NCBI GenBank assembly: GCA_025462755.1
Contig: JAOAPF010000210.1
Coordinates: 1 to 45,090, forward strand
Length of the DNA stretch: 45,090 bases
Source: Edaphobacter sp.
Lineage (GTDB): Bacteria > Acidobacteriota > Terriglobia > Terriglobales > Acidobacteriaceae
Direction: 5' to 3'
A program made the translations under genes and the position numbers. Of this stretch, positions 24,555 through 34,142 are shown one piece after another. How positions within the stretch are numbered: position 1 is the stretch's first letter; each line of letters starts with the position of its first letter. The notes beneath the pieces are model-generated. The model saw nothing but the letters and a program-made list of their open reading frames with translations. It searched no databases and was not told where the DNA came from.

Positions 24555-27425
24555 TTAGTGGGTTGAGCGATTCTCAGCGACCACTGTTTCGCCGGACATT
24601 AGTTCTTCCGCGTGACGGGCGACGAGCTGATAAGCACGATTGCGAGTTTCTGCGGCGAGCGCTTTCAGCTGCTTGTGCCCCAATGAGGAGTTGATTTTCA
24701 GTTCTAGTTGGCCGAGTGCCAGTCGCGCTTCGCTTTCGAAGTTGTAATAACCCAGTCGTTTGGCGGTGGCAATGACCGAATTCAGGTGCCGCGAGGCCGA
24801 TGCTGAATTTGCATTCTCATCCTTCGAACTGGCCATATCCACTCGCGCTTGCTGAATTTGAGCAGGCAGTCTCAACGCGGGATCCGAACTGGTAAGACTG
24901 AGGTCAGCTCCGTGCTGGGCCGCTTTGCGTGCTTCGTCCAGTTCGCCTTGCATAAGCAAGGCCCGGCTTAAAAGCGTATACGCGGTGCTTGAATCCGGAT
25001 CGCCTTTTTCTTTCTCAAATTCAGCGAGTGCAGTTCGAATCAAAGGTGCAGCTTCCCCGGTTCGGCCTTCTTCGATGTCCAAAGCGGCGAGCTCCGCCTG
25101 GCTCTCGGCGGTAAGTTGCAGCGCACCCATCTTCTGCCGCATGGCCAGCGTTTGTTCGAATTGTGAGCGCGCTCCGGCCAGATCGTCCTGCGCCTTCAAC
25201 GCCTCGCCAAGGACAATCATCGCACCGGTCAGGTATTGATACGATCCGTGGGTCGAGAGGTAAGAGTCGACTGCCTGCTGTGCGAAACGGTGGGCATCCT
25301 GAACTCGCCCCTCGGTTAAGCTCAAGTCGCCGAGTCGATACAACAAATAGCCCGGATCGCTATTCTCCCGCGAGGTCTCTACTTTCAACGCTTCCTGATA
25401 CGACTTCTCCGCCGTTTTCAAATTGCCCCGGAGGTAGTAGATGTCCGCAATATTGCCCATCGCGGTCGCCTCGTTGTTCAGATCGCCGCTCTGCTCGAAT
25501 TCGGCCTTAGCCTCGCGGTATAACTGTTCAGCGCGATCGAGCTTTCCCTGATTCTCATAGTCAATGGCCATGTTATTCAGAACGGACCCTGTTTTTTCGT
25601 GTTCTCCCAGGCCGTCCAGCAGGTTCAGCGCTCGCTGGTATGTTTCAATTGCGCGCTCGTAATGGCCTTGAGTTCCGAACGTGTCCGCCATCTGGCGCAC
25701 AGAGTCGGCGGCAGCAACTTTGTTTCCAGCAGACAGGAAAATGTTGAACGCATCTTCGCAAGACGGCAGGGCCTGGTCGGGATGTTCAGTGTAATTAAGA
25801 AGCATGCACTCTTCTTTTCTCGCCAGCGCATAAACCAGCTTTTGTCCTCGGCTGGATGCTTTGCTCATCGCGCTTCGTACCAAGACCAGCGCCGCCGGTT
25901 TGTCATCTTTCATCGCCCGCGATTCCGCTAAATCAATTCGCGGATCCTCGGATGAAGGCGCTGGCAGGTTCCGCAATTTACGAATAACTTCCATCGCCCG
26001 AGTGCCGTGACCCGACAAGCTCTGCGCCGAAACCAGTCGCAAGGCGTATTCCACGTTGTCGGGAAATAATTCAAAGAGCGCGTGATACACCGACGCGGCC
26101 CGCTCCTGCCTTCCAATGCTCTCGTAAAACTCCCCTTCCACTAACAGCCGCTGGGCCCGAGGGAGGTCGGTAGAAAGGTCGAATGCCTTTTTGGCTTCTT
26201 GTTGATACTCCTGCTGGTACCCTAGTTGCGACCACGCATGCGCCAACATGGCGTGCACCAGCGAGAATTTGGGATCGATTTCGGCCGCTTGTTCGAGCAG
26301 GTCCTTGGCTGCGAGTGCATCAAACTGCCTGAGCTTCGTGACTCCAAGGGTATAGAACCGCGCCGCTTCTGGATCCACCGGCAAAGCAGCGAGCACGCTG
26401 GCTTCTTCGGTACCCTGTAACTGCTCAACACCAAGGCGACTGCGCAGTTGGGAGCCGATTCGCGAAACCAAACGGAACAGATCCTGCCGGCTACCGACCT
26501 CTGCAGTTTCCGTAAGTATTTCGCCCGTCTTACCATTCTGCATACGGACGTCAAGCCGCAGTTGACCCTGATCAGCTGTGCCGATCACCATGTATGAGCC
26601 GAGCACCAGCACGTCGCTGTTCAGGGCGTCGCCAATGCGTGCACTGGTGCCGCGATCGAGCGAGTCGGCTGAAGGCCATGGGGCAGAGACTCGCAGATTG
26701 GAGACATCCTCCCCGGAAACAAGTCGTAATTTTTCGCCACCTGAAAGTTCCGTGCTCAACATCTCCGAAAGGCCTGCCGCCAGCCAAGCGTCTTCCGCAC
26801 GGCCTGACAGATTTTGGAATCCAAGCACCGCAACCGACTTGCGCATCTGGACGGAATATATGGTCGGCTTGGTCCCGAACCGCCCGTAGTGCCACGCGAG
26901 CGATACGCCTATCGAGAGCAGCAAGATAAGAGAGGCAAAGCCTGCGTATATATAAGGAGAGCGGCGCCGTTGCAAGTTCGGAGCAGGAAATGCAGTTATC
27001 GCAGAAGCCTGAGCGGAAGATTGAGAACTTTCGAACGGCAACGTGGCGTGGCGAACGGCTTGCTCGGAAACCGGTTCAGGGGTCTTCTCCACGGCAACCG
27101 GGGCGATGAAGCGGTAACCCCGTCTCGGGACCGTCTGGACGAATCGCGGGTTCTCGGGGTCGTCATCGAGCGCGGCTCGAAGCCTCTTGAGGATGACGTT
27201 AAGACTCCCGTCAAAATCGACGTACGTTCCTTCGGGCCACAGGCTCCGTCGCAACTCTTCTCGAGTCACAACTTCGCCAGGACGATGAAGCAACAACATC
27301 AAGAGCTGGAAAGGTTGATCCTGGATTTTGACTCGAAGACGGTCACGTGTGAGCGTATTGCTTGTGGAATTTGCCTCGAACAACCCGAAGCGAAAGACAT
27401 TGCCGACTTCGGCCGTGCTTTCCAT
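24555..27425 (-). CDS. Membrane-anchored winged-helix transcription regulator with TolB-like and TPR domains
   Basis: 956 residues. Residues about 10-105 form an OmpR/CadC-type winged helix (FGLFEANSTSNTL...LLLLHRPGEVVTREELRRSLWPEGTYVDFDGSLNVILKRLRAALDDD reduced here to its start and key part), ending RRGYRFIAPV. One membrane helix (about 155-178, FASLILLLSIGVSLAW) follows. A TolB-like domain (SVAVLGFQNLSGRAEDAWLA) and then many TPR units to the end are probably periplasmic. This CadC-like layout lets an external signal act on promoters. I chose ATG 27425 (GGGGGA upstream) over 27485. A shared 32-bp element lies on both sides of the gene, before the exported cluster and before the DUF3617 gene, which fits it as their regulator (inference). 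Confidence 0.9.
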   Translation of the reverse strand: MESTAEVGNVFRFGLFEANSTSNTLTRDRLRVKIQDQPFQLLMLLLHRPGEVVTREELRRSLWPEGTYVDFDGSLNVILKRLRAALDDDPENPRFVQTVPRRGYRFIAPVAVEKTPEPVSEQAVRHATLPFESSQSSAQASAITAFPAPNLQRRRSPYIYAGFASLILLLSIGVSLAWHYGRFGTKPTIYSVQMRKSVAVLGFQNLSGRAEDAWLAAGLSEMLSTELSGGEKLRLVSGEDVSNLRVSAPWPSADSLDRGTSARIGDALNSDVLVLGSYMVIGTADQGQLRLDVRMQNGKTGEILTETAEVGSRQDLFRLVSRIGSQLRSRLGVEQLQGTEEASVLAALPVDPEAARFYTLGVTKLRQFDALAAKDLLEQAAEIDPKFSLVHAMLAHAWSQLGYQQEYQQEAKKAFDLSTDLPRAQRLLVEGEFYESIGRQERAASVYHALFELFPDNVEYALRLVSAQSLSGHGTRAMEVIRKLRNLPAPSSEDPRIDLAESRAMKDDKPAALVLVRSAMSKASSRGQKLVYALARKEECMLLNYTEHPDQALPSCEDAFNIFLSAGNKVAAADSVRQMADTFGTQGHYERAIETYQRALNLLDGLGEHEKTGSVLNNMAIDYENQGKLDRAEQLYREAKAEFEQSGDLNNEATAMGNIADIYYLRGNLKTAEKSYQEALKVETSRENSDPGYLLYRLGDLSLTEGRVQDAHRFAQQAVDSYLSTHGSYQYLTGAMIVLGEALKAQDDLAGARSQFEQTLAMRQKMGALQLTAESQAELAALDIEEGRTGEAAPLIRTALAEFEKEKGDPDSSTAYTLLSRALLMQGELDEARKAAQHGADLSLTSSDPALRLPAQIQQARVDMASSKDENANSASASRHLNSVIATAKRLGYYNFESEARLALGQLELKINSSLGHKQLKALAAETRNRAYQLVARHAEELMSGETVVAENRSTH

Positions 27426-27618
27426 GAGCCCGTCCCCCACGAATGTGGCTGGAATCATAGCATTGACGGTAACGGTCTGCCACAAAATACAACGCTACCT
27501 AAAGTAGTGTTGTGCCACGTAACTTCGTTGCAGGGCAGACCCAGAGTGCCTCCTGTTTCCCGAACGATTCCCCGTGTCAGCAAACCTCCTAGCATCCTCA
27601 ATACAAAAGGTTTGTCAT

Positions 27619-27650
27619 GTCAGAACGGTTTAATTTGCGTTTCATTTGAC
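27619..27650 (+). promoter_or_regulatory. 32-bp element upstream of the DUF3617 gene, copy B
   Basis: GTCAG, five free bases, TTTAATTTGCGTTTC, one variable base, TTTGAC. Copy A is on the opposite strand at 24374-24405. The TTGACC at the end is followed 17 bases later by CATTCT. The element ends 70 bases before the GTG start at 27721. Its ends, GTCA and TGAC, are an inverted pair 24 bases apart. Confidence 0.65.
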
Positions 27651-27720
27651 CCTTCGCCCGCTTTGACGCATTCTGCCCAGCGTTGGAAGTGAGACCAGTT
27701 TTTGTCAAAGGAGACGCACC

Positions 27721-28299
27721 GTGAAGAAATTCGTCACAATGTTGTTCGGATTGGCCAGCTTCGGTTTCCCGCTTACAGGTATCGACGCGAGCGCTGCCTT
27801 GGCCCAGACTCAGAAGTCAGCCCAATCCCCGATTAAGCTGCAATCCCTGAATATTAAGCCGGGCCTTTGGGAAAGCACGCGAACGATCAAGAGGGCAGGC
27901 GAGATGGGGATCCCTCCTGAAATGCTGAACCGATTGACACCAGAGCAGCGCACCAGGATGGAGGAGAGAATGAAGGCGAACTCAGGTGGGCACACGAGCA
28001 CCGAAACCGAGAAGCACTGTGTCACCAAGGAGGACTTGGAAAGAGACAGATTGAAGATCGCCGAAGCAAAGGCATGCACCACGACCGTGGTCAATTCCAC
28101 AAGCACAAATGTCAAGGGAAAAATTGTCTGCGAGACAGCGGGCATGCATGCAACCGGGATGCTTGAACTCGTAGCGGTTGATCCAGAACATGTCAATGGT
28201 TCGTACCATTCGACGGTGGACAGTAACGATCACACCATGAACTTGGAAGGCACATGGACCTCCAAGTGGCTGGGCTCCAGTTGTGGCGATGCGAAATAA
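27721..28299 (+). CDS. DUF3617 family exported protein
   Basis: 192 residues from GTG 27721, with AAAGGAG seven bases upstream. The signal peptide ends ASAALAQ. The mature part shows the DUF3617 hallmark KPGLWESTRTIK, a Met/Arg/Glu-rich insert, HCVTKEDLE, ACTTTVV, KIVCET and a late DHTMNLEGTWTSKWLGSSCG. The paired cysteines suggest disulfides. DUF3617 proteins are periplasmic and of unknown function. It is divergent from the large regulator and preceded by the shared 32-bp element, so it may be a regulator target. It is followed nine bases later by the next gene. Confidence 0.85.
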   Translation: MKKFVTMLFGLASFGFPLTGIDASAALAQTQKSAQSPIKLQSLNIKPGLWESTRTIKRAGEMGIPPEMLNRLTPEQRTRMEERMKANSGGHTSTETEKHCVTKEDLERDRLKIAEAKACTTTVVNSTSTNVKGKIVCETAGMHATGMLELVAVDPEHVNGSYHSTVDSNDHTMNLEGTWTSKWLGSSCGDAK

Positions 28300-28308
28300 G
28301 GAGGGGGA

Positions 28309-28941
28309 TTGGAGAGGGCCGGCTATAGCTTAAGTGTCGGCGCCCAGAGGAAACAGCGTGGGCGTTTCGGCGTCTCCGGACTGATTGCCTGCTTGTTCGC
28401 GGTCTATGCCGTGGTTGTGGCGCTGGATCCCTGGGCATTTCATATGGGTGAGCGCTGGACGCCCCTGTTGTATTGGACGGGGACGGGCAAACTGGTTACG
28501 AAGCGCGGAACCTATCCTCTGATTGTTACTCTCTTTCCCGCGTCGCACTTCTCGCGCCTTCATCTTGATGGCTTGCGCCCCACAGGAGGCATACAGGGCA
28601 ACGCGCTACTGTGTACTTCACGGGGCGTGACGCAATACCTGAACCTGAGCGGTACGATCTATGGCGGATGGCGGAGCACCGATGGTGCCTTGATGGAGTT
28701 TCGCCTGCTTGAGCGGAGAACTGCCCACGATGCGTTCGCCGGTGGCAACAAAAGAGGCTACTTCGACCTTTTCGGATATTGGCACGGCCCGCAACTCAGA
28801 ATGGACGATCGCGGAGAATGGTCCAAAAAAATCCGCTCCGGCCTGAGAGTCGAGCATGCGTCGGTGAGTCTTGAGTGGGGTGGCAAGGCCGATTTCGATG
28901 CCGCATGCGCCAGCATGACCAGTCTGGCGCCGGGGCGATAG
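28309..28941 (+). CDS. Single-pass membrane protein of unknown function, coupled to DUF3617 gene
   Basis: 210 residues. The start is TTG 28309: GGAGG lies just upstream, and the gap to the previous stop codon is nine bases, so translation is probably coupled. After a short basic N-terminus there is one hydrophobic segment (VSGLIACLFAVYAVVVAL). The rest is beta-rich and presumably outside: YWTGTGKLVTKRGTYPLIVTLFPA, TSRGVTQYLNLSGTIYGGW, and a GYWHGPQLRMDDRGEW patch. Two Cys occur. I recognise no family. The closeness to the DUF3617 gene suggests a shared envelope role. Confidence 0.7.
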   Translation: MERAGYSLSVGAQRKQRGRFGVSGLIACLFAVYAVVVALDPWAFHMGERWTPLLYWTGTGKLVTKRGTYPLIVTLFPASHFSRLHLDGLRPTGGIQGNALLCTSRGVTQYLNLSGTIYGGWRSTDGALMEFRLLERRTAHDAFAGGNKRGYFDLFGYWHGPQLRMDDRGEWSKKIRSGLRVEHASVSLEWGGKADFDAACASMTSLAPGR

Positions 28942-29051
28942 TGTGGCAGCATTTCATAAACACGAATTCCCATGCGGTTGAATACTCATCCGATCGGCGA
29001 ACTTACCGAACCAAATGCAAGGCGGCGCTTCCTCGCAAACAGTGCGTCGCC

Positions 29052-29063
29052 CCGCAATTGCGG
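29052..29063. repeat. Perfect 12-bp palindrome between convergent genes
   Basis: CCGCAATTGCGG reads the same on both strands, 20 bases before the stop codon of the MBL gene on the minus strand. It lies in the 142-base gap between the convergent genes ending at 28941 and 29084. It may be a bidirectional stem or chance; no T-run follows. Confidence 0.35.
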
Positions 29064-29083
29064 CGGAGCTTACGAGCCATGAC

Positions 29084-30349
29084 TTATTTTGACCCTAGTT
29101 TCGCTTTGGTGGTGTTGATTCCGTAATCCAGGTAGCCGACTTCAAGGTAGTTTTCATTGTGTTCTCGCAGGTTCTCCAATGTCTTAAGCCGGGCGGCCAG
29201 CGCGGCATTGTTGTTCGGATCGTATGCGAGAACGACGTCGGTCAAGTGCAAAGCCTCGACCGGCTTGCCGGCTTCCAATTTTTCCTGCGCCAGCCGCACT
29301 ACGGGTTCCGGGCCTCCGGCGAGCCTGACCAGATCCGGGTACACGGAAGATGGCGGCAATTCGTACATGGTCGACGGATTCATGTCGTACCATCCCGCAT
29401 ACCCGTCGTAGATTCCGCGCACTGACCGACTGACCTTTCCAAAAGACTCCGTCATGTCGAAGCTGGCTGGGAGCTTTATTTCGCGCATCAGGGTGAATAC
29501 ATCTTTGCCGGAGTTCATTCCCTTGACGACCTCATCGTGAACGTACTGAATGGCATTGCGAAAACGCGTGAGCCGTCGCGTAATCTCGTCGTTCCCGACA
29601 ATCGGCTCTCCGTGACCCGAAAGTAGCACGTCAGGCTTGAGAGACAGCACTTTATCAATCGAACGAATCCAGTCGAGAGCCCAGCGTGGCTTCGTGCCCC
29701 TCAACGCATAGAGGTTCGGAAACGACACCGGCTCCGGTTCTCCGAACCCGTTGTAGTTGTCACCAATGAAGGCTGTCTTGTAGTTCGGAATCCACACCGT
29801 CAAATGATCGGGTGTCTCTCCGGGTGTGCTGAATAATTGGAATTGCACTCCCCCCAACGTAAATTCGTACGTTTCATCGAACAAGATAGTTGGCTCGATC
29901 TTCGCGCCATAGTTCCCTTTCCACGGGCCCGCTTCCTGTGGCGGACGGTTGAACGCAGCCGCGTTACGCGGGGCGAAGAAGTCCTCAAGCCGGGCGACGT
30001 AATCGAGGAGCTCAACGTAATTCCTTTGGGCAATGATCTGCGTTCCGGCTTCTTTCCAAAGACTGATCCCAGCGATATGGTCAGCATGGCCATGCGTCAA
30101 AATGATGTACTTAACCGGCGCGTGGCTCTCCGCTCTCAGAAGTTTCCTGGCATCCGGAGCCACGCCGAGGTTGCCAGTGTCAATAACGACGTCTCCCTCA
30201 GGCGTAGTCAGGAGATACACATTGGCCCCCAACGGAGCCATGTAGATCGAGTCGTTGATCTTGACTACCTTTGGCTGATCCTGCGGGGCCTGCGCGGTCA
30301 TTCCCACACTGACACACAGGAAGAAGGCGACGCTGATGATTCGAGACAT
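29084..30349 (-). CDS. Exported MBL-fold hydrolase resembling SdsA-type alkylsulfatases
   Basis: 421 residues. ATG 30349 with AGGA five bases upstream is preferred over 30361. The signal peptide ends MTAQ. The metallo-beta-lactamase core shows VVIDTGN, the zinc motif THGHADH (about 82-88), STPGETPDH, FIGDN and LLSGHGEP. The C-terminal half includes a helical region with IYDGYAGWYDMNPSTMYELPP, resembling the dimerization part of group III sulfatases such as SdsA1, which cleave alkyl sulfate esters. The final part has a TPR-like helix, ALHLTDVVLAYDPNNNAALAAR. Other esters are possible substrates. It is the last gene of the exported hydrolase set. Confidence 0.85.
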   Translation of the reverse strand: MSRIISVAFFLCVSVGMTAQAPQDQPKVVKINDSIYMAPLGANVYLLTTPEGDVVIDTGNLGVAPDARKLLRAESHAPVKYIILTHGHADHIAGISLWKEAGTQIIAQRNYVELLDYVARLEDFFAPRNAAAFNRPPQEAGPWKGNYGAKIEPTILFDETYEFTLGGVQFQLFSTPGETPDHLTVWIPNYKTAFIGDNYNGFGEPEPVSFPNLYALRGTKPRWALDWIRSIDKVLSLKPDVLLSGHGEPIVGNDEITRRLTRFRNAIQYVHDEVVKGMNSGKDVFTLMREIKLPASFDMTESFGKVSRSVRGIYDGYAGWYDMNPSTMYELPPSSVYPDLVRLAGGPEPVVRLAQEKLEAGKPVEALHLTDVVLAYDPNNNAALAARLKTLENLREHNENYLEVGYLDYGINTTKAKLGSK

Positions 30350-30453
30350 TTGCTTCCTCATTTAAGGTGTCACTAGCCCGCCACACCAATCATTCTGTTG
30401 GAATCTGCGTCTGGGCATCGACGCCCAATTCTTCATGGCTTAACTCCTACCGA

Positions 30454-31065
30454 TCAATTCTTTGGAAAGTTAGGATCGGCTTTGATTTCGCGAATCTGTT
30501 GAATATGTCGCTCCGCATGCGTCGAGATTTCGAGCATCCACTGCCAGCAATCGATCGCGGCACTCGGTCCGAAGCTATGGGCGCGCAGGTCGTCGCGGGT
30601 TGATTTGATGTAGTCGATCATGGTTGCACGCAGCGCCCGGAACTTTGCCAACGCCTCGCCGAGGTCCTTATAGGTATCGACCTTCTCGTGCCCCCCGCCC
30701 GTCTTCGTATGCACGACGCGATCGATGCCGTACCACAGAATGTCGGCATCGGTATTCGACGATTTCTTGCCCTTCATATCGGCTGGCGCCTTCACCGCCT
30801 TCATCAGATCGCGCCAATAATCTGGTTCGGCGACTGCTAAATGAGAAACGCATTCGCGAATTGACCAGCGATCGGGTGAGGCGCGGTATTCAAGCTGTGC
30901 CTGGGAAAGTCCGCGCACCTGCTCGGCCAACACTTGCCCCGTCATTTCAAAATGCACCAGTAAGTGCTCCCGGTCCTCGTCTGTCATACCGGTCTCAGCG
31001 GCCCTGGCGGTGGCAGAGAGAGACAAAGTAATCACAAGCAGAGGCATAACCTGTCGGATTCTCAT
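30454..31065 (-). CDS. DinB-family protein with signal peptide
   Basis: 203 residues with a signal peptide (MPLLVITLSLSATARA), AAAGGAG upstream of ATG 31065. A DinB four-helix fold follows: LVHFEMTGQVLAEQVRGLS, WSIRECVSHLAVAEP with the first metal His, WYGIDRV, and a C-terminal W..MLEISTHAERHIQQI with two more His. DinB/YfiT proteins are usually cytoplasmic metal-dependent thiol transferases (mycothiol or bacillithiol); export is unusual, but it fits the exported neighbours. The gaps are 66 bases upstream and 92 downstream. Confidence 0.82.
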   Translation of the reverse strand: MRIRQVMPLLVITLSLSATARAAETGMTDEDREHLLVHFEMTGQVLAEQVRGLSQAQLEYRASPDRWSIRECVSHLAVAEPDYWRDLMKAVKAPADMKGKKSSNTDADILWYGIDRVVHTKTGGGHEKVDTYKDLGEALAKFRALRATMIDYIKSTRDDLRAHSFGPSAAIDCWQWMLEISTHAERHIQQIREIKADPNFPKN

Positions 31066-31131
31066 TGGTCAACAAACTCCTTTCAGCAAGTTAGAAGGCA
31101 AAAGTCGCGACTGCAGAAGTTACTGCTTCGA

Positions 31132-32230
31132 TCAGCGCTGCGCAGCTTCGGTGAACGCGATCTTCACAAGGTGAACGGTCATATCGTCGAACTCCGCTCC
31201 AAGATCCTTGTCTTCACCGGCAAATTTTGTCCGGAACGGCGTCAAGTCCACTGCGCCTTTGACATCATCGACCGAGTGAGAGCCAGGAAAGCCTATTTGG
31301 CGAATCCGCGCCCGCACCTGGTCCACCGCGCTTTTCAGCAGGTCCCGTACTTGATAGAGGTACGCTTTGTCATGCAGGATCGGGCCGTGTCCGGGAACAA
31401 TCGTGTTCGCATCCAGGCGGCGCCATCTTCTCCAGCGTATTCACCCATTCGGTGGGGTAGCCGTCGTAGGTGTATGGGATGGGTTGAACCAACAAGTCGC
31501 CCGCGACTAAGATTCTTTCCTTGGGCAGGTACACGACCGCATCTCCTGAAGTGTTGCCGCGCCCCAGGTATTTCACCTGCACTTCCCGATTTCCGAGGTT
31601 GAAATCGAGCCGATCGTTAAAGGTGAGAGTGGGAGGCTGGTACGCCAATGTCTTCAGCTCCGCCTCTTGTTGCTCAAGGCCCGGCAGAATCTCCAGGACT
31701 TGTTTCTTCTCGTCCTCGGAGAGTGTGCGGCCGCTGGGAGTTTTCCCCTGCTTCAGGGCAGCAATTGTGTCCGCCATCTGCTTTGGCGCCCGCTCAACGT
31801 TCCCCGGTTGAATGAGGTCCATGTCTTTCTTGGTCTCTTCCTGGGCGACGATGGCCAGGAAAGGAAATGCGTCGAGGTAGGTCTTGTTCCCATTGTTGTG
31901 GTCGTTGTGGAAATGGGTATTCAGGAGATAGCGCACAGGCTTGTCAGTCCACTTGCGAATCTGTGCGATATCGCCGCGCGCCAGGGACGGCAAGTAACAG
32001 GAGTCGACAACGAAAACTTCCCGGTTTCCGATAATGACCGTGGTGTTTCCATTGACGCTGCCGTCGTTCAAACTGTTGTGCTGGATGGCATACACTCCAT
32101 TCGCGAGTTTGGTGATCTGTCGCTGGTCGGCATCCGCCGAACCGCCGAATGCTGGACTGGCAACAATCAACAGGGCTGCTAGCAGCCGAAAAAGAGCTCG
32201 AATGACGTCCGGTTTACTCGTGGATATCAA
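31132..32230 (-). pseudogene. Exported MBL-fold hydrolase, frameshifted in the C-terminal third
   Basis: The start is TTG 32230 with GGAGG eight bases upstream, then a signal peptide ending ASPAFGG. The first 270 residues are a good MBL hydrolase with NTHFHNDHNNGN near residue 103, GDAVVYLPKERILVAGD and PIPYTYDG. Then the frame breaks near 31420: one extra base in GGCGCCGCC shifts it and the frame stops at 31370. The other frame continues without interruption as RLDANTIVPGHGPILHD, with the last zinc-ligand motif PGHGP, to 31132, giving about 365 residues in total. It could be a real mutation or a sequencing error. It follows the broken M13 gene by 18 bases and precedes dinB. Confidence 0.88.
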
Positions 32231-32248
32231 TTCACTTTCCTCCGTGTG

Positions 32249-34061
32249 CTACCACACTCGGCACCGATTCGCAGAAACCATGGGCTGTCCCGCCTTGCAG
32301 GCGAATGCGCTTTGGAACTCCGGCATATTCACGATCGGACCAATCAGGCGGAATTTTGCGGGCGAGTGAGGATCGGTCACGATCAGCAAGCGAGAGGTCT
32401 CCTGAGCGACGTTTTCGCAGCGACTGATGGCATACCCCAGGAACACCCGCTGCTCCGGGGTGAACCCATCTACCACCTTGCTCTCCTTGCCTTGCTGGGA
32501 CTTGAGGTATGCCGAATACGCAAATCGCAGGCCGCCGTTATCGGCAACGTTCTCTCCGAGGGTGAGTCTCCCATTCAGGTAGAGTGGCTTGCCGTTGCCA
32601 TCGTCCACCGGAGAGTAACCGGAGTACTGCTTCGCCACGCAGGATGCCCGCTCGTCAAATGATTTCGCATCTGCCTCTGTCCACCAGTCGGTCAGGTTTC
32701 CGTCGCCATCGAACTTGCGGCCTTCATCGTCGAAACCATGAGTCAGCTCATGCCCAATCACCCGGCCGATCGCGCCATAGCTGTAAGCCTCGTCTGAGTC
32801 CTTGTCGAACATGGGCGGTTGCAGGATCCCGGCCGGTAGCACGATTTCATTAAAGGCCGGTTCGTAGTATGCATTCACCGTAGGTGGAGTCATCTCCCAT
32901 TCGCTTCGATCGAGAGACTTGCCGATCTTGGCTTTCTGCCGCCTGGATTCGAACTGACTGGCGTGGGTGTAGTTGGCAATAAAGTCATCGCGCGTTATGA
33001 CGATGCTCGAGTAGTCCCGATATTTATCGGGAAAACCGAGCTTGGACGCATCGATCTTCTTTAACTTCACAAGCGCTTTCTGTTTCGTTTCCGGAGACAT
33101 CCAGTCCGCCGTACGGATCCCTTCTTCAAGCTCGCTCAACACGTTTTGCACGATGCGGCGGACGTTCTCCCGGCCTGCGGCTCCGAAGTACTTATCCACA
33201 AAAAGTTTTCCCGAAGCCTCACCCAATTGGTTGTCGACCGCACTCACACAGCGTTTCCAGCGCGGTTCGATGGTGGCCGCGCCGCGGAGATATTGACTGT
33301 TGAATGCGTAGTACTCACTCACCAGACCGGACGAATGTTTCGGCATCCGCTTTGGCGTCAGGCAGTAGCTCCCCTACTAGAGTGAACATGCGGGTCATGT
33401 GTTCGCTAAACTTCTGCCGCCGCTCGATCGCCTTCTTGTCGCCGGTCAGGTAGAAGTCCTTGTCAGGAAGGCTCAGACCACCCTGATCCAATTCGGCGAT
33501 CATCATGGAAGACTGGTGAAGGTCAGGTGCGGAACTGAAACTAAATAGTGTCGGAATCCCTTCGGCATCGAGACTGGCCATCAACGCAAGCAAAGCACGT
33601 TTGTCGTGAAGTGTGCCTATCCTGGACAGATAGGGATCAAGCGGCTGTGTCCCTTTCTTTTCGGCCGCGGATTCGTCGATGCAGGCCGCATAATAGTCGC
33701 CCACCTGGCGGCTCGGAGAATTGCGTGGAGTACCCGGCTCGGGGGCGGATTCCAGAATCTGTCGCATCTTGTTCTTGTTCGATTCGGCCATCTCATCGTA
33801 GCGGTTGTAACGTCCCTTGTCCGGCGGCAGTGGATGTTTGGCACGCCAACCTCCGCACGAGAACTGATAGAAGTCCACACACGGATCCACGGAACGATCC
33901 AGTTGCAAAACATCAAAACCGGAATGGCCGCCGTCCTGTGCGATAGCGCTGGAGACGAGGACCAAGGTCGCCAGGAGAGCAAGGGTTATCGCTAGGAAGC
34001 TCCTCCGATCTACAGACCACCGTAAGCACCGGCGTATGAACTCGTGTTTCAGTTCTGACAT
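32249..34061 (-). pseudogene. Exported M13 family metallopeptidase, broken by internal deletion and frameshift
   Basis: The N-terminal part starts at ATG 34061 (GAGAGG upstream) with a signal peptide ending SSAIAQ and runs with good M13 motifs (SVDPCVDFYQFSCGGW, DQGGLSLPD) to FVRSG, stopping at 33315. The C-terminal part continues in another frame from about 33345 as LVSEYYAFN, PRWKRCV, NAYYEPAFNEIVLPAG, the zinc motif HELTHGFDD, ENVADNGG and the closing CRVW. Compared with the intact neighbour at 35914-38031, about 100 residues are missing at the join, between the KADAET segment and the VQENFDF equivalent. The catalytic half could still be made, but would lack a signal peptide and the N-terminal domain half. 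Confidence 0.88.
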
Positions 34062-34142
34062 AGAATCCTCTCCGACAGCAGTCGGCAACCTTACGCTTTG
34101 GGGTTCAACTCGAATGCGGACAGATGCAGGCAGCATAGGTGA

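Noticed and set aside
26814..27692. 292-codon plus-strand open frame opposite the start of the large regulator
   Set aside because: It lies mostly antisense to a strongly supported winged-helix domain, has no recognisable domain, and is long only because of the codon bias of the opposite gene.
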